Origin: Methanoculleus thermophilus
Lineage (GTDB): Archaea; Halobacteriota; Methanomicrobia; Methanomicrobiales; Methanoculleaceae
Assembly (NCBI RefSeq): GCF_001571405.1
Contig: NZ_BCNX01000007.1
Location: 124,001 to 188,000 of the forward strand
Direction of reading: 5' to 3'
DNA length: 64,000 nt
Shown: positions 26,408-34,478 of the stretch, in pieces
How positions within the stretch are numbered: the first letter of the stretch is position 1
Layout: every line of letters starts with the position of its first letter
The notes under the pieces: model-generated
What the model was told of the DNA's origin: nothing
The model's input: only the letters and a program-made list of their open reading frames with translations
The model's database searches: none
Translations under genes and position numbers: made by a program

Positions 26408-26418
26408 AGTTTAAATAC
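26408..26418 (+). promoter_or_regulatory. TATA box of the AbiE-like module
   Basis: AGTTTAAATAC lies about 23-33 bases before the ATG at 26441, implying a very short leader. It sits right beside the second palindrome, so a bound repressor would block TBP. Confidence 0.55.
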
Positions 26419-26440
26419 ATATCACTTTGAAGAGATACAT

Positions 26441-27460
26441 ATGACTCTGACAGACCGCTCCTCCGACGTCGTCGAGTTCATCCTGAATGCGCTTGACCTG
26501 CCGACCAGTCCGGAAATCCTCGATGTCGGCAACCTGTACGAAGTACTCGGCCAGGATTTCCCATTCCAGCCGGATATGATGCTCAAAGCGGGTGGCCGCC
26601 TCTACTTCATCGAAGTGGTATCGAGAGTAGCGTCGCTGGACACGATCGCAAGAATGCAACTTCTGCGGGAACTCTGGCGCCGAAAGGGCCAGGAGTTGCC
26701 GGAGCCGGTGTTGGTCATCGCCGCCAGGGCTATTCACCCCCGGGAAGAGCAATTAGCCGAAAAACTCGATATTCAGGTGATTCGTCTCCCATGGAAACCG
26801 GATCTACCTCTCAAACATGAGTACAAGCCATCGAAAAGCAGGCTCACCACCGAAAAATCCTGGAAAGTTGTATCCCGCCTGCTCAAAGAGAAGAGCACGT
26901 CCATCCGGCAGCTGGCACTACGGGAGGGTGTCTCTTACGGCTGGGCGCATAAGATCATCGGGGCGCTCATCGAGCAGGAGATCGTAGAGAGAAACGACAG
27001 TTACGTCCGGATCGTCGACGTAAAAAGACTCCTTAACGGTATTGCCTGGGAGCGGCCGATGAAGAACCTGCAGATAGCAGAAGTGCCGATAGACTTCAGC
27101 GAATCGATACCGGCAGCAAGGGATATTTCATACATGCTGGAGAGGCAGAAGATCCCGTTTGCCTTTACCGGTTACACCTCCGGCGGGCTTTACACCGGGT
27201 ATGCTGTGCGCCAGGATGCAGTCAGTCTCTATCTTGAAGAGAAACATCTCGATCTCTTCGAGGAGTTCTTCAGTGGACCGTCTGGAGGCGGGATCCGGGC
27301 CTGGATTTATGCGCCGGACAGGGATGTATTTACCGATACCCGACAGATAGAGGGTATCACCATCGTATCCCCCGCTCAGACCCTGCTTGACCTCGCAGGA
27401 CTTGGTTACAGCGTGATGGATCTGACGAAAGCCATGGTGGATAGGTATGCCGCCCTATAA
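26441..27460 (+). CDS. AbiEi-like antitoxin with an additional N-terminal domain
   Basis: A 339-residue protein immediately upstream of, and overlapping by 14 bases, a nucleotidyltransferase toxin gene. Residues about 138-195 form a winged helix (WKVVSRLLKEKSTSIRQLAL ... YGWAHKIIGALIEQEIVERN) and the C-terminal part with FTGYTSGG and ITIVSPAQTLLDLAGLGYSV resembles AbiEi-type antitoxins. The N-terminal 120 residues are extra: alternating helix and strand with QPDMML (Asp45) and YFIEVVSR (Glu58), which loosely recalls a PD-(D/E)xK nuclease fold without the Lys. ATG at 26441 is chosen over a GTG at 26402 that overlaps the TATA box. Family assignment is by context and layout, so moderate. Confidence 0.65.
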   Translation: MTLTDRSSDVVEFILNALDLPTSPEILDVGNLYEVLGQDFPFQPDMMLKAGGRLYFIEVVSRVASLDTIARMQLLRELWRRKGQELPEPVLVIAARAIHPREEQLAEKLDIQVIRLPWKPDLPLKHEYKPSKSRLTTEKSWKVVSRLLKEKSTSIRQLALREGVSYGWAHKIIGALIEQEIVERNDSYVRIVDVKRLLNGIAWERPMKNLQIAEVPIDFSESIPAARDISYMLERQKIPFAFTGYTSGGLYTGYAVRQDAVSLYLEEKHLDLFEEFFSGPSGGGIRAWIYAPDRDVFTDTRQIEGITIVSPAQTLLDLAGLGYSVMDLTKAMVDRYAAL

Positions 27461-28199
27461 TCCAAACCAGGGTATCATCGAACGGTCGCTTGGTGAACTC
27501 AGGGTAATTGCAGAGTGGATCCATGCACGAGGAGAAGACCCGGACAACCCTGAGGTCATCCTCATCGGTGGTTGGGCGGTGGACGCATACAATCCCTATC
27601 TCGGTTCGGTAGACATCGATCTCGTAACGACAGGTCGTATCAGGCGTACCCTGATGCACTATCTTCGTTCAGATCATGACTTCATGCCGGAACGTCAGAT
27701 GAACGTCACAAAGAGCGTCGCGAAGATGACGCCTGCAGGGAAGATAATTCTGGATTTCGCCACGCGGGAGGCTCAGCAACCATTCGAAGGCAAACCGGAA
27801 GTGCTCTTCACCTTCGAGATCCTTTCCGGGAACACGTCAAGGAGGCTGATACGAGGCGGGGTCGAGATGTCGATCCCGACGCGTGCCATGCTTGTAATCC
27901 TCAAGATGAAGGCCGTGTGGGATCGTTCTTACCGGCTCGAACATGGTCTGTCGCACGATGAAGTCTGGGAGGAGGGGAAATTGGTCAAGGATTATGCGGA
28001 TATCCTTGCACTCATCGATCCGGTGCATGGGGGGCACGAACTTGATATTGAGTGTCTTGGTGAGCACCTTAACCGATATGACTTCCTGAGAGGTTGCATT
28101 GAACACCTTCCCCGGGTGAATGCGGCACACGAGCGATATGCGAGGATGGATAGGGCAGATGTCCGCCGCGTGTGCGAGGATTTACTCTCAATCCTCTGA
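27447..28199 (+). CDS. AbiEii-like nucleotidyltransferase toxin
   Basis: A 250-residue nucleotidyltransferase-fold protein. Motif: VILIGGWAVDAYNPYLGSVD followed by IDLV, giving Gly41-Gly42 and Asp56-x-Asp58. A third acidic strand is KIILDFATRE, and the C-terminal half is helical with KMKAVWDRSYR and VKDYADILAL, as in the AbiEii/AbiGii family. Such toxins transfer nucleotides to tRNA or other targets. It overlaps the antitoxin gene, which supports a type IV-like pair. Whether it acts against phages is inference from the family. Confidence 0.75.
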   Translation: MPPYNPNQGIIERSLGELRVIAEWIHARGEDPDNPEVILIGGWAVDAYNPYLGSVDIDLVTTGRIRRTLMHYLRSDHDFMPERQMNVTKSVAKMTPAGKIILDFATREAQQPFEGKPEVLFTFEILSGNTSRRLIRGGVEMSIPTRAMLVILKMKAVWDRSYRLEHGLSHDEVWEEGKLVKDYADILALIDPVHGGHELDIECLGEHLNRYDFLRGCIEHLPRVNAAHERYARMDRADVRRVCEDLLSIL

Positions 28200-28532
28200 A
28201 ACAGGGGCACATGGGGCGGGCGGAATGAAGGGGTGAGCCTGACCGGGGAGATAACTGTCATGAATTGTTCTATCGGGCATACTCCTCAATCCGTTCCATC
28301 GACTCGAGGATATGAATACATTTCTGGAGGAATGTCGTTCTTCTCAAACTCTGAATATCCTACCCGTCGTTCTCCGCGTGATGCGGTATTCATTACCCAT
28401 ACACCGCGGCATCACGCGTTTACAGAACCGGGAGGCCAAGAACCCTCCGGCATCGTGACACCGTCCCGTACCCAAAAAAATCGCTCAACAAAACAGAGAC
28501 GAAACAAAAAATTAGGGTTGGTTAGTTAGGGT
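28200..28532. other. Convergent gap with stem and oligo-T terminators
   Basis: No gene seen. A perfect 10-base inverted repeat, CGCGTGATGC (28375-28384) and GCATCACGCG (28409-28418), lies between the convergent AbiEii-like and S-layer genes and may end either transcript. Oligo-A tracts at 28474-28480 and 28506-28511 read as T7 and T6 on the minus strand, just past the S-layer stop codon. Confidence 0.55.
28474..28511 (-). terminator. Double oligo-T terminator of the S-layer gene
   Basis: On the minus strand T6 (28511-28506) then T7 (28480-28474) follow the stop codon by about 20 and 55 bases. Multiple T tracts are typical after highly expressed archaeal genes. Confidence 0.6.
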
Positions 28533-30893
28533 TTAGTCCCGACGAAGGACCAGGAAGGCAACCGCACCAAGGCCGGCAAGAGCAACAAGTGCTCCGAATC
28601 CGGGGGACTGGGTGGGGGTTGGCTCAGTGGTCGCAGTTCCGGTCGGGGTGGTGGTCTCAGTGCCCGTCGGGGTGGTGGTCTCAGTGCCCGTCGGCGTCGG
28701 CGCGGTGCCCTCAACGATGTTGAAGGTCGTGCTTGTGGACGTCTGAGTCTCGATGGACTCGACCGTGACGGTGTACTGGTCGGGCCTGAAGGTGGTTCCG
28801 TCGACCTCGAAGGACCAGGTGTTCGCGGTCTCGCCCTGCTGGATGGTCACGGTGCCAGCGTCGCTCGAGAAGCCAGAGGTCTCACCGGCCGCACCGGGCT
28901 GGAACGCAGCGGAGGTCACTTCGACGATCAGCTCACCGCCAGCCGCGAGGTTGGTGGTACCGGTGATCGTGAACGTGCTTCCTGCGGACTGGTCACCGAT
29001 CGGGTCGATCCGGATCCAGGCATCCTCGAGGAAGAAGGTCAGCTTCGTGTACTTGTCGTCGGAATACGGCGAGTTAAGGGCGTTGATAACCGCGTTTGCT
29101 GCAGCGGAAGCCGTCAGCTGCGTGAGGTCAACACTACCTGCAGATCCTGCTGCGGGTAAGCCGGGCCCGGTCAGGTACCGCCCGTTGGTGCCAACTGCGT
29201 AGCCACCGCTCATCGGGTGCTGGACGATGACAAAGTACTGGCCGGAAGAGAGCAACTCGGTGTTGTCGAGTTCGTACTCGAACGTACCGTCATCCTCAAC
29301 ACTGACGGTCTCGACATTTACGACCCTGCTGTTTGCAGCATCGCCGTAGAAGTTCTTGCCGAAGATCCAGATCTGGACATCATTTGTGCTGCCCTGTGCA
29401 GTTCCGGTGATCTTGATGTCATCACCGCTGGCAACAGTAGCGCCGCTCACGGTCGCGGTGACAAATCCGGGCCGGAGCTGGATGGTGGCCGTGGCATACT
29501 TGGCGCCGGAAAGGTTATTCCTGTCCCGGGGCTCCGAAACTGCGTAGATTGTGTAACCACCGGCTTCAAGAGCGCCGAGGTTGCCAGTATCCCAGTCATA
29601 GGACCAGGTGTCGTCCCCCTCAACATCCACTTCGAGAGGCTGCGCATTGTTCAGGCGCGTAAGGTTCTCAGGGTTGACACCCTCACTGCCGAGGTTCGGA
29701 CCGGTCATGAAGAGGTAGACTGTGTCGCTCTCAGTGCAGGTACCGGAGAGTGTGATCTCCTCACCGACGTAGTAGGTGCCGGTTCCGGACGCGGTGATGG
29801 TAACCGAGCCTTCCTCAACCCTCACCTTGACGCTGTCAGTCTTGACGGCGACGCCCGACATTGCAGAGCCAGTCGAGTTAACAGGACCTGCGACTTCGAT
29901 GGTGTAGGTCTTGGCATCAGTCGAGGAGTTGGTGGTGAATGCAACAGTCCGGGTTCCACCAGCAGTGGTCTTAAAGAGCCCGTGAGTCTCGTCGCCATAA
30001 CCGCTCTGCCATCCAACCTGGTTCGGGACAAGCTTCGGCTGGGCCTTGCCGGTGGATGCAGAGGTTGTGATGTTCACCCAGTAGTACTTCTCGGACTCGC
30101 CGGTGATGGTCACGGAGAAGTCATTGCCGCGAACAACCGAATCCTTGTCAGCCTCAATGGCGACTGCCCCGGAGGTGACCTCGAAGGTCACGGAGTTGGA
30201 GTCCGTCAGATCGGCAGAGTCGCTGGACCAGACTGCCCGTGCAGTGTAGGTACCGGTTGGGAGATTGGCCACAGGGATAACAGGCGTCTCATTCCACTGC
30301 GCCTGACCGAGGTGTACCTTAAGGTCCTCGCCACCGAGTGTCGTCACCGTACCGCCGCTGGGTGTGGTGACGCGGACTTCAACGAGGTTGTAGTCCTTAG
30401 GCATGCCAGGGGTGTTAAGGCCTGCAAGGTTGTGGTCAATCCGGAACCGGATGTCGCTTGTCCGGGACACAGACTGGCCATCCACGGACGTGGTACCAGT
30501 GCTGCCCAGCAGGACGCGAAGGTTCATCGAGGGGTTCTCAATGAGAACTCTTCCGTCAGGGGCTATACCTGGGTCAGTGTAATCGGCACCGGCTTGGAAG
30601 GCCTGCCAGGTGGTCCCGGCTCCGGATCCAACTGCCGTTGCAGTCAGGTCGAAGCTGGTGATATCGGATACCTGAATGACCTGTACGACATTCCTGTCAC
30701 TCAGGCTGCCGCTGAAACGAACTAAGTTTCCACTGCCACTGGCAGCACCGAAGACACTCGACAGGTCGAGGTTTTCTTCACCTACATAGATGGTGTCGCC
30801 GGAACTTATAGTCCGCGCTGCCGCAACCGGTGCAACGACCAGCGCAGCCGCGAGGATCATGGCAACGACCATCAGTTTTGTCATACTCTTCAT
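28533..30893 (-). CDS. S-layer protein with PGF-CTERM-type tail
   Basis: A 786-residue secreted envelope protein. Signal peptide MKSMTKLMVVAMILAAALVV; mature N-terminus ARTISSGDTIYVGEENLDLS, a typical Methanomicrobiales S-layer start; several Ig-like beta domains; a Thr/Pro linker of TPTGTET repeats; and a C-terminal signal SPGFGALVALAGLGAVAFLV followed by LRRD. The PGF motif, hydrophobic stretch and basic end match PGF-CTERM signals processed by archaeosortase. GGAGG lies 6 bases before the ATG at 30893. It is probably the main surface-lattice protein. No archaeosortase gene is in the window. Confidence 0.9.
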   Translation of the reverse strand: MKSMTKLMVVAMILAAALVVAPVAAARTISSGDTIYVGEENLDLSSVFGAASGSGNLVRFSGSLSDRNVVQVIQVSDITSFDLTATAVGSGAGTTWQAFQAGADYTDPGIAPDGRVLIENPSMNLRVLLGSTGTTSVDGQSVSRTSDIRFRIDHNLAGLNTPGMPKDYNLVEVRVTTPSGGTVTTLGGEDLKVHLGQAQWNETPVIPVANLPTGTYTARAVWSSDSADLTDSNSVTFEVTSGAVAIEADKDSVVRGNDFSVTITGESEKYYWVNITTSASTGKAQPKLVPNQVGWQSGYGDETHGLFKTTAGGTRTVAFTTNSSTDAKTYTIEVAGPVNSTGSAMSGVAVKTDSVKVRVEEGSVTITASGTGTYYVGEEITLSGTCTESDTVYLFMTGPNLGSEGVNPENLTRLNNAQPLEVDVEGDDTWSYDWDTGNLGALEAGGYTIYAVSEPRDRNNLSGAKYATATIQLRPGFVTATVSGATVASGDDIKITGTAQGSTNDVQIWIFGKNFYGDAANSRVVNVETVSVEDDGTFEYELDNTELLSSGQYFVIVQHPMSGGYAVGTNGRYLTGPGLPAAGSAGSVDLTQLTASAAANAVINALNSPYSDDKYTKLTFFLEDAWIRIDPIGDQSAGSTFTITGTTNLAAGGELIVEVTSAAFQPGAAGETSGFSSDAGTVTIQQGETANTWSFEVDGTTFRPDQYTVTVESIETQTSTSTTFNIVEGTAPTPTGTETTTPTGTETTTPTGTATTEPTPTQSPGFGALVALAGLGAVAFLVLRRD

Positions 30894-31015
30894 ACTATAC
30901 CTCCATTGTGATGACATGAGGGAATGTGAACGCGAGGTACTCGACAGACGTCGAATACGGGTTCACCACGCTCTATACTCCGAATTACGGAATATGTCAC
31001 AATATTTGTGGAACA

Positions 31016-31027
31016 CTTAATATATCC
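31016..31027 (-). promoter_or_regulatory. TATA element of the S-layer gene
   Basis: CTTAATATATCC (GGATATATTAAG on the minus strand) would start transcription near 30995, leaving a leader of about 100 bases before 30893. A long leader suits a strongly expressed surface protein. The remaining sequence to 31300 shows no gene. Confidence 0.45.
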
Positions 31028-31300
31028 TTTGTGGTCGACCGGGTACCTGGCGTCTCCAAAAGGCACCACAACGCTGGAAATCGTCCTGAATATGCCAGGA
31101 TTCCGCTTCATTCCCGGATCATCGAGGTTCATGGTTATACGAGGATAAAAACCTTACTCCATAAAAATCAACGAGCGCCGGGCCCCGCCAGCACCCCAAC
31201 CACCTCCGTTGGCGCCGGCTGGAGTAACCTGCCGCGCCCGGGGCGAGCGGCAGACTGCCTCCCCGGGCACCACCCTCGCCGCAGGCCCGCCGGTGGAGCA

Positions 31301-31308
31301 TCTATATA
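31301..31308 (+). promoter_or_regulatory. TATA element of the thymidylate synthase gene
   Basis: TCTATATA lies about 40 bases before the ATG at 31345, giving a leader of about 10-15 bases. No ribosome binding site stands out. Confidence 0.5.
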
Positions 31309-31344
31309 GGAGACTTTTCTATCCCGGCCGGCCAACCACTCTCT

Positions 31345-32076
31345 ATGCGGATCATTCGGGCCCCCACACTCGCACGGGCACACGAACTGGCAGTCAAGAC
31401 CGTCCTCGAGAAGGGATGGGTGCTGGAGACCGAGAACGACGAAGCGACGGTCGAGTGCGAAGAACTCACGCTCGAGGTGGAGTCGCCGGAGACCGAGCCG
31501 ATGGCAAGCCCCGCCTCCCGGTTCCAGAAGCGGTTCCTGGACGTTTACGTCGATAACCTCCTGCACGGCTCCGATGCAAAGTTCGAGTACGACTATCACC
31601 GGCGGCTCTTCGACTGGGGGGAAAGACTCACGACGGAGGGCGAGGACGTCCACGTCGACCAGATCGACTATATTGCCAGAAAGCTCGCCGCCGCCCCGAA
31701 CTCCCGGCGGGCGGTCGCGGTCACCTGGAACCCGGTCGTCGACGAGAACCTCAATGACTGCCCCTGCCTGCAGCTCGTCCAGTGTCTGCTGCGGGACGGA
31801 AAACTCCAGATGAAGGTCGTCTTCCGGAGCAACGATATCCTCTCCGCCGCCGGGTCGAATATGTATGCGCTCGTGCACCTCCAGAAGGCGATCGCGGATC
31901 GACTCGGTGTCCCCTGCGGGCGCTACACCCACATCGCGCTCGTCCCCCACGTATACTACAGGCGGGATCTCAACGATATCGAGCCGTTCTGCAGATCCGG
32001 GACGGAGATCCGGCCTATCGCCGAGGTCTGCAGGGTGTGCGGGAAGTGCCCGCGGTCGTCCGAAGTACGCCGCTGA
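31345..32076 (+). CDS. thyA: Archaeal-type thymidylate synthase
   Basis: Makes dTMP from dUMP. The 243-residue product belongs to the divergent methanogen family, which may use a tetrahydromethanopterin-type carbon donor. The active-site segment NDCPCLQLVQC places the catalytic Cys at 141 (canonical PCHxxxQ; here His is Leu). The phosphate-binding RS-x-D follows at 161-164 (FRSND) and the GxPFN region appears as AAGSNMYAL. The extreme C-terminus carries CRVCGKC, a possible metal-binding cluster. It stands before tRNA-Gln with its own promoter. Confidence 0.85.
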   Translation: MRIIRAPTLARAHELAVKTVLEKGWVLETENDEATVECEELTLEVESPETEPMASPASRFQKRFLDVYVDNLLHGSDAKFEYDYHRRLFDWGERLTTEGEDVHVDQIDYIARKLAAAPNSRRAVAVTWNPVVDENLNDCPCLQLVQCLLRDGKLQMKVVFRSNDILSAAGSNMYALVHLQKAIADRLGVPCGRYTHIALVPHVYYRRDLNDIEPFCRSGTEIRPIAEVCRVCGKCPRSSEVRR

Positions 32077-32128
32077 GCCGTCAGGTTAATTAGGAACTAA
32101 ATATAACATTTTAGAGCGCAATTGTAGC

Positions 32129-32201
<73 letters not shown>

Positions 32202-32241
32202 TACTCGAGCTTTTTTCTGATTCTCAACCATACAGTAGATT

Positions 32242-33081
32242 ATGCCTGATTACAACCTCGGCGGCACCGTCCGGCTCGATGATCCAAAGACCCTCGCCCG
32301 GCTCACCGCACTCTACGAAGAGGAGGCTATCCACCACGTCCAGGTCCAGGCAGTCCTGCTCCCCCAGCCCCTCTTTCGCGAGCACCTCGACCGGATCGCC
32401 GCCGCCGGCATCCCGGCCGTCATCCACGCTCCCCACCACGGCCACGGCGTCAACCCCTGTGCCCCGGCCGCCTACGACAACCGGCCAATCAAGGAGATCG
32501 AGGCGTACGTTGAGGAGGCGATGAGCCAGACGCTTGAAGCCGCCGACGTCCTTGGTGCGGAGACGATCGTCCTCCACGCCGGACGCTACGAGCCGGGCGC
32601 CGATGCAGCCGCGAGGGAGACCTTCGCCGGATTCCTCGACCGCCACTCCGATCCACGGTTTGCGCTCGAGAACCTCCCCGCGGTCTACGCCGGCTACCCC
32701 CTCCTCGGGAATACCGCCAAAGATCTCACAGCCCTTGCGGGCGAGACGATCACCCACTTCTGCCTCGACTTTCCCCACCTTGCCTGCACAACAAACTATC
32801 GCGGCCTCTCATTTACAGAGGAACTTGAGCGGTTCGATGCCCTTAACGTGACTCACCACCACCTCTCGAACATCCGCCGCGGCTCGATCACCGACGAACA
32901 CCTCGAACTCGACCATCCCGAGGGCGGGCTCGATCTTAACGCCGTCGTCTCCCGGCTCCGACGGCACCCAGCCGTCCCGACGACGCTCGAGTATAAGGAG
33001 GACTCCCCGGAGGTTTATGCCCGGCAGGCGCGGGTCTTTGCCGGGCTCTGGGAGGGGCATGCCCGGGGCGGGAGAGATTAA
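32242..33081 (+). CDS. Xylose isomerase-like TIM barrel protein (endonuclease IV-like)
   Basis: A 279-residue (beta/alpha)8 barrel protein. Metal-ligand-type residues are spread through the fold as in the endonuclease IV/sugar isomerase superfamily: VIHAPHHGHGVN (about 54-65), TIVLHAGRYEP (about 108), FALENLPAVY (about 136, Glu), CLDFPHLACT (about 177, Asp/His), HHHLSNIRRG (about 208) and TTLEYKED (about 250, Glu). The substrate could be abasic DNA or a sugar; I cannot choose. It follows tRNA-Gln and faces the DUF1614 gene. Confidence 0.72.
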   Translation: MPDYNLGGTVRLDDPKTLARLTALYEEEAIHHVQVQAVLLPQPLFREHLDRIAAAGIPAVIHAPHHGHGVNPCAPAAYDNRPIKEIEAYVEEAMSQTLEAADVLGAETIVLHAGRYEPGADAAARETFAGFLDRHSDPRFALENLPAVYAGYPLLGNTAKDLTALAGETITHFCLDFPHLACTTNYRGLSFTEELERFDALNVTHHHLSNIRRGSITDEHLELDHPEGGLDLNAVVSRLRRHPAVPTTLEYKEDSPEVYARQARVFAGLWEGHARGGRD

Positions 33082-33107
33082 TATATAACTCTCTGCCAGC
33101 CCCTCCC

Positions 33108-33842
33108 TCACGCCAGAAGCGCCGCGATGATCCCCGTCAAAAAGATCCCATCAAACGTCCCCGCCCCCCCGATACTCGCCATCGGCGCCCCGAGGTCCGC
33201 AATACGGTGGAGGTTCAGGAGATCCGCCCCGATCAGGGTCCCAAGCGTCCCGCTCACGTAGGCGATGATCACCGACGAGCCCGGGACGCCGCCCGCAAAG
33301 ACCGAGAGGATGAGCGCCGCAATGAGCGCCGCAAGCGGCGGGATGAAGAACGGGGTCGCGATCCCGAGGCCCGGCACCGGGCGGGCGACGAGTTTTGTCA
33401 CGACCGTCACGACCCCGACCCCGACGAGGGCAAGCCCGAAGAGCAGGTAGCCGCCGCTGATTATGACCGAGTCGTAGAGCAGGTAGAGCGATATCAGGAC
33501 AGGAATCACGGCACCGCCGACGTTGACCGCGAGGACCGTCCGCGACACCGGCTGCGGGATGCGGTAGAGCCGTCCGTACATGGCGACGTAGCGGTCGTAG
33601 ACAGGCGAGGCCGGGCGGCTTGTGAGCGTCCGGATGGGGATATTGATGAAACTTCCGATGAGGATCAGGAAGAGTATGACGAGCGCCTGCCACCAGGAGA
33701 ACCCGAGCCTCGTGAACGTCGCCCCGATCGCCGTCAGGAAGAGGATCGGAAAGACAACAATGGCAAGGATGAAGAGAACGAACAAACCGAAGAGAAGGAG
33801 GAGCATCACGGGGGAGAACGGGTTGAAGATGACTCGGTCCAT
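33108..33842 (-). CDS. DUF1614 family membrane protein
   Basis: About 244 residues with six or seven hydrophobic segments. The DUF1614 hallmark is at the C-terminus: GAPMASIGGAGTFDGIFLTG followed by IIAALLA. There is also PGSSVIIAYVSGTLGTLIGA. Function unknown. I prefer the Met at 33842 (MDRVIFNPFSP), with GGAGGAG about 10 bases upstream; a Met at 33863 sits on that site. It ends toward the TIM-barrel gene. Confidence 0.8.
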   Translation of the reverse strand: MDRVIFNPFSPVMLLLLFGLFVLFILAIVVFPILFLTAIGATFTRLGFSWWQALVILFLILIGSFINIPIRTLTSRPASPVYDRYVAMYGRLYRIPQPVSRTVLAVNVGGAVIPVLISLYLLYDSVIISGGYLLFGLALVGVGVVTVVTKLVARPVPGLGIATPFFIPPLAALIAALILSVFAGGVPGSSVIIAYVSGTLGTLIGADLLNLHRIADLGAPMASIGGAGTFDGIFLTGIIAALLA

Positions 33843-33875
33843 GCCGAAAGGTCTCCTCCTCATCTATAATATAAG

Positions 33876-34478
33876 CTACTCCGGAAGCGAGCAGACGATC
33901 GCGGCGTGATCCTGGTGGTAGGGCTCGAGCCACCGGACATCCACGACGACAAGGTGCTTCTCAAGCCCGGCCCGGGCCTCCGCGAGCACCTCGGCCGGGT
34001 CACGCCGGACGTCCACGCTCCGGGTCTTGAGCATCAGGATGAGGTGCCCGCCGGGTTTGAGGAAGACGAGGTTCCGCTCCGCGATCTCGACCTGGTTTGG
34101 CTGCGCCACATCCTGGTAGACCAGGTCCACCCCCTCCATGAACGGCGCATACTCCTCCGGCCTCCCCGCGTCGGCCATGATCGGGACGATATTCTTCCTC
34201 CGGCGGGCCACCTCAAGGAGGTCCTGCATCGGCCGGGGGGCAAACTCCACCGCGTAGACGGTCTCGACGTAGTCGGCGACGTGCGAGACCGTGGTCCCGT
34301 TCGCCGCACCGAGGTAGAGCACCCGCATCTCAGGCATAAGGTCTATCCCGCCACCGAGGGCATAAAGCGCCGCAAACTTGCTCCGGTAGGGGTCCCAGAC
34401 CCGGTAGCCATCGAGCGTTCGCTCCCCGTAGACCCCGCCCTCGCCGGGCGAGACGAGCACGTTCCCAAGCCAGATCAT
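33876..34478 (-). CDS. flpA: Fibrillarin-like rRNA/tRNA 2'-O-methyltransferase
   Basis: Catalytic subunit of archaeal C/D-box RNPs; transfers methyl from AdoMet to ribose 2'-OH at sites chosen by guide RNAs. The 200-residue product has the AdoMet-binding motif VLYLGAANGTTVSHVAD (about 53-69), VYAVEFAPRPMQDL, and DLVYQDVAQPNQVEI, the fibrillarin signature with the catalytic Asp. Usual length is about 230, so the N-terminus is short. Its start overlaps the Nop5 stop by 4 bases, the conserved Nop5-fibrillarin pairing. Confidence 0.95.
   Translation of the reverse strand: MIWLGNVLVSPGEGGVYGERTLDGYRVWDPYRSKFAALYALGGGIDLMPEMRVLYLGAANGTTVSHVADYVETVYAVEFAPRPMQDLLEVARRRKNIVPIMADAGRPEEYAPFMEGVDLVYQDVAQPNQVEIAERNLVFLKPGGHLILMLKTRSVDVRRDPAEVLAEARAGLEKHLVVVDVRWLEPYHQDHAAIVCSLPE

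Noticed and set aside
29217-30725. Plus-strand frame of about 500 codons opposite the S-layer gene
   Set aside because: Shadow frame; the minus-strand product has signal peptide, repeat linker and sorting tail.
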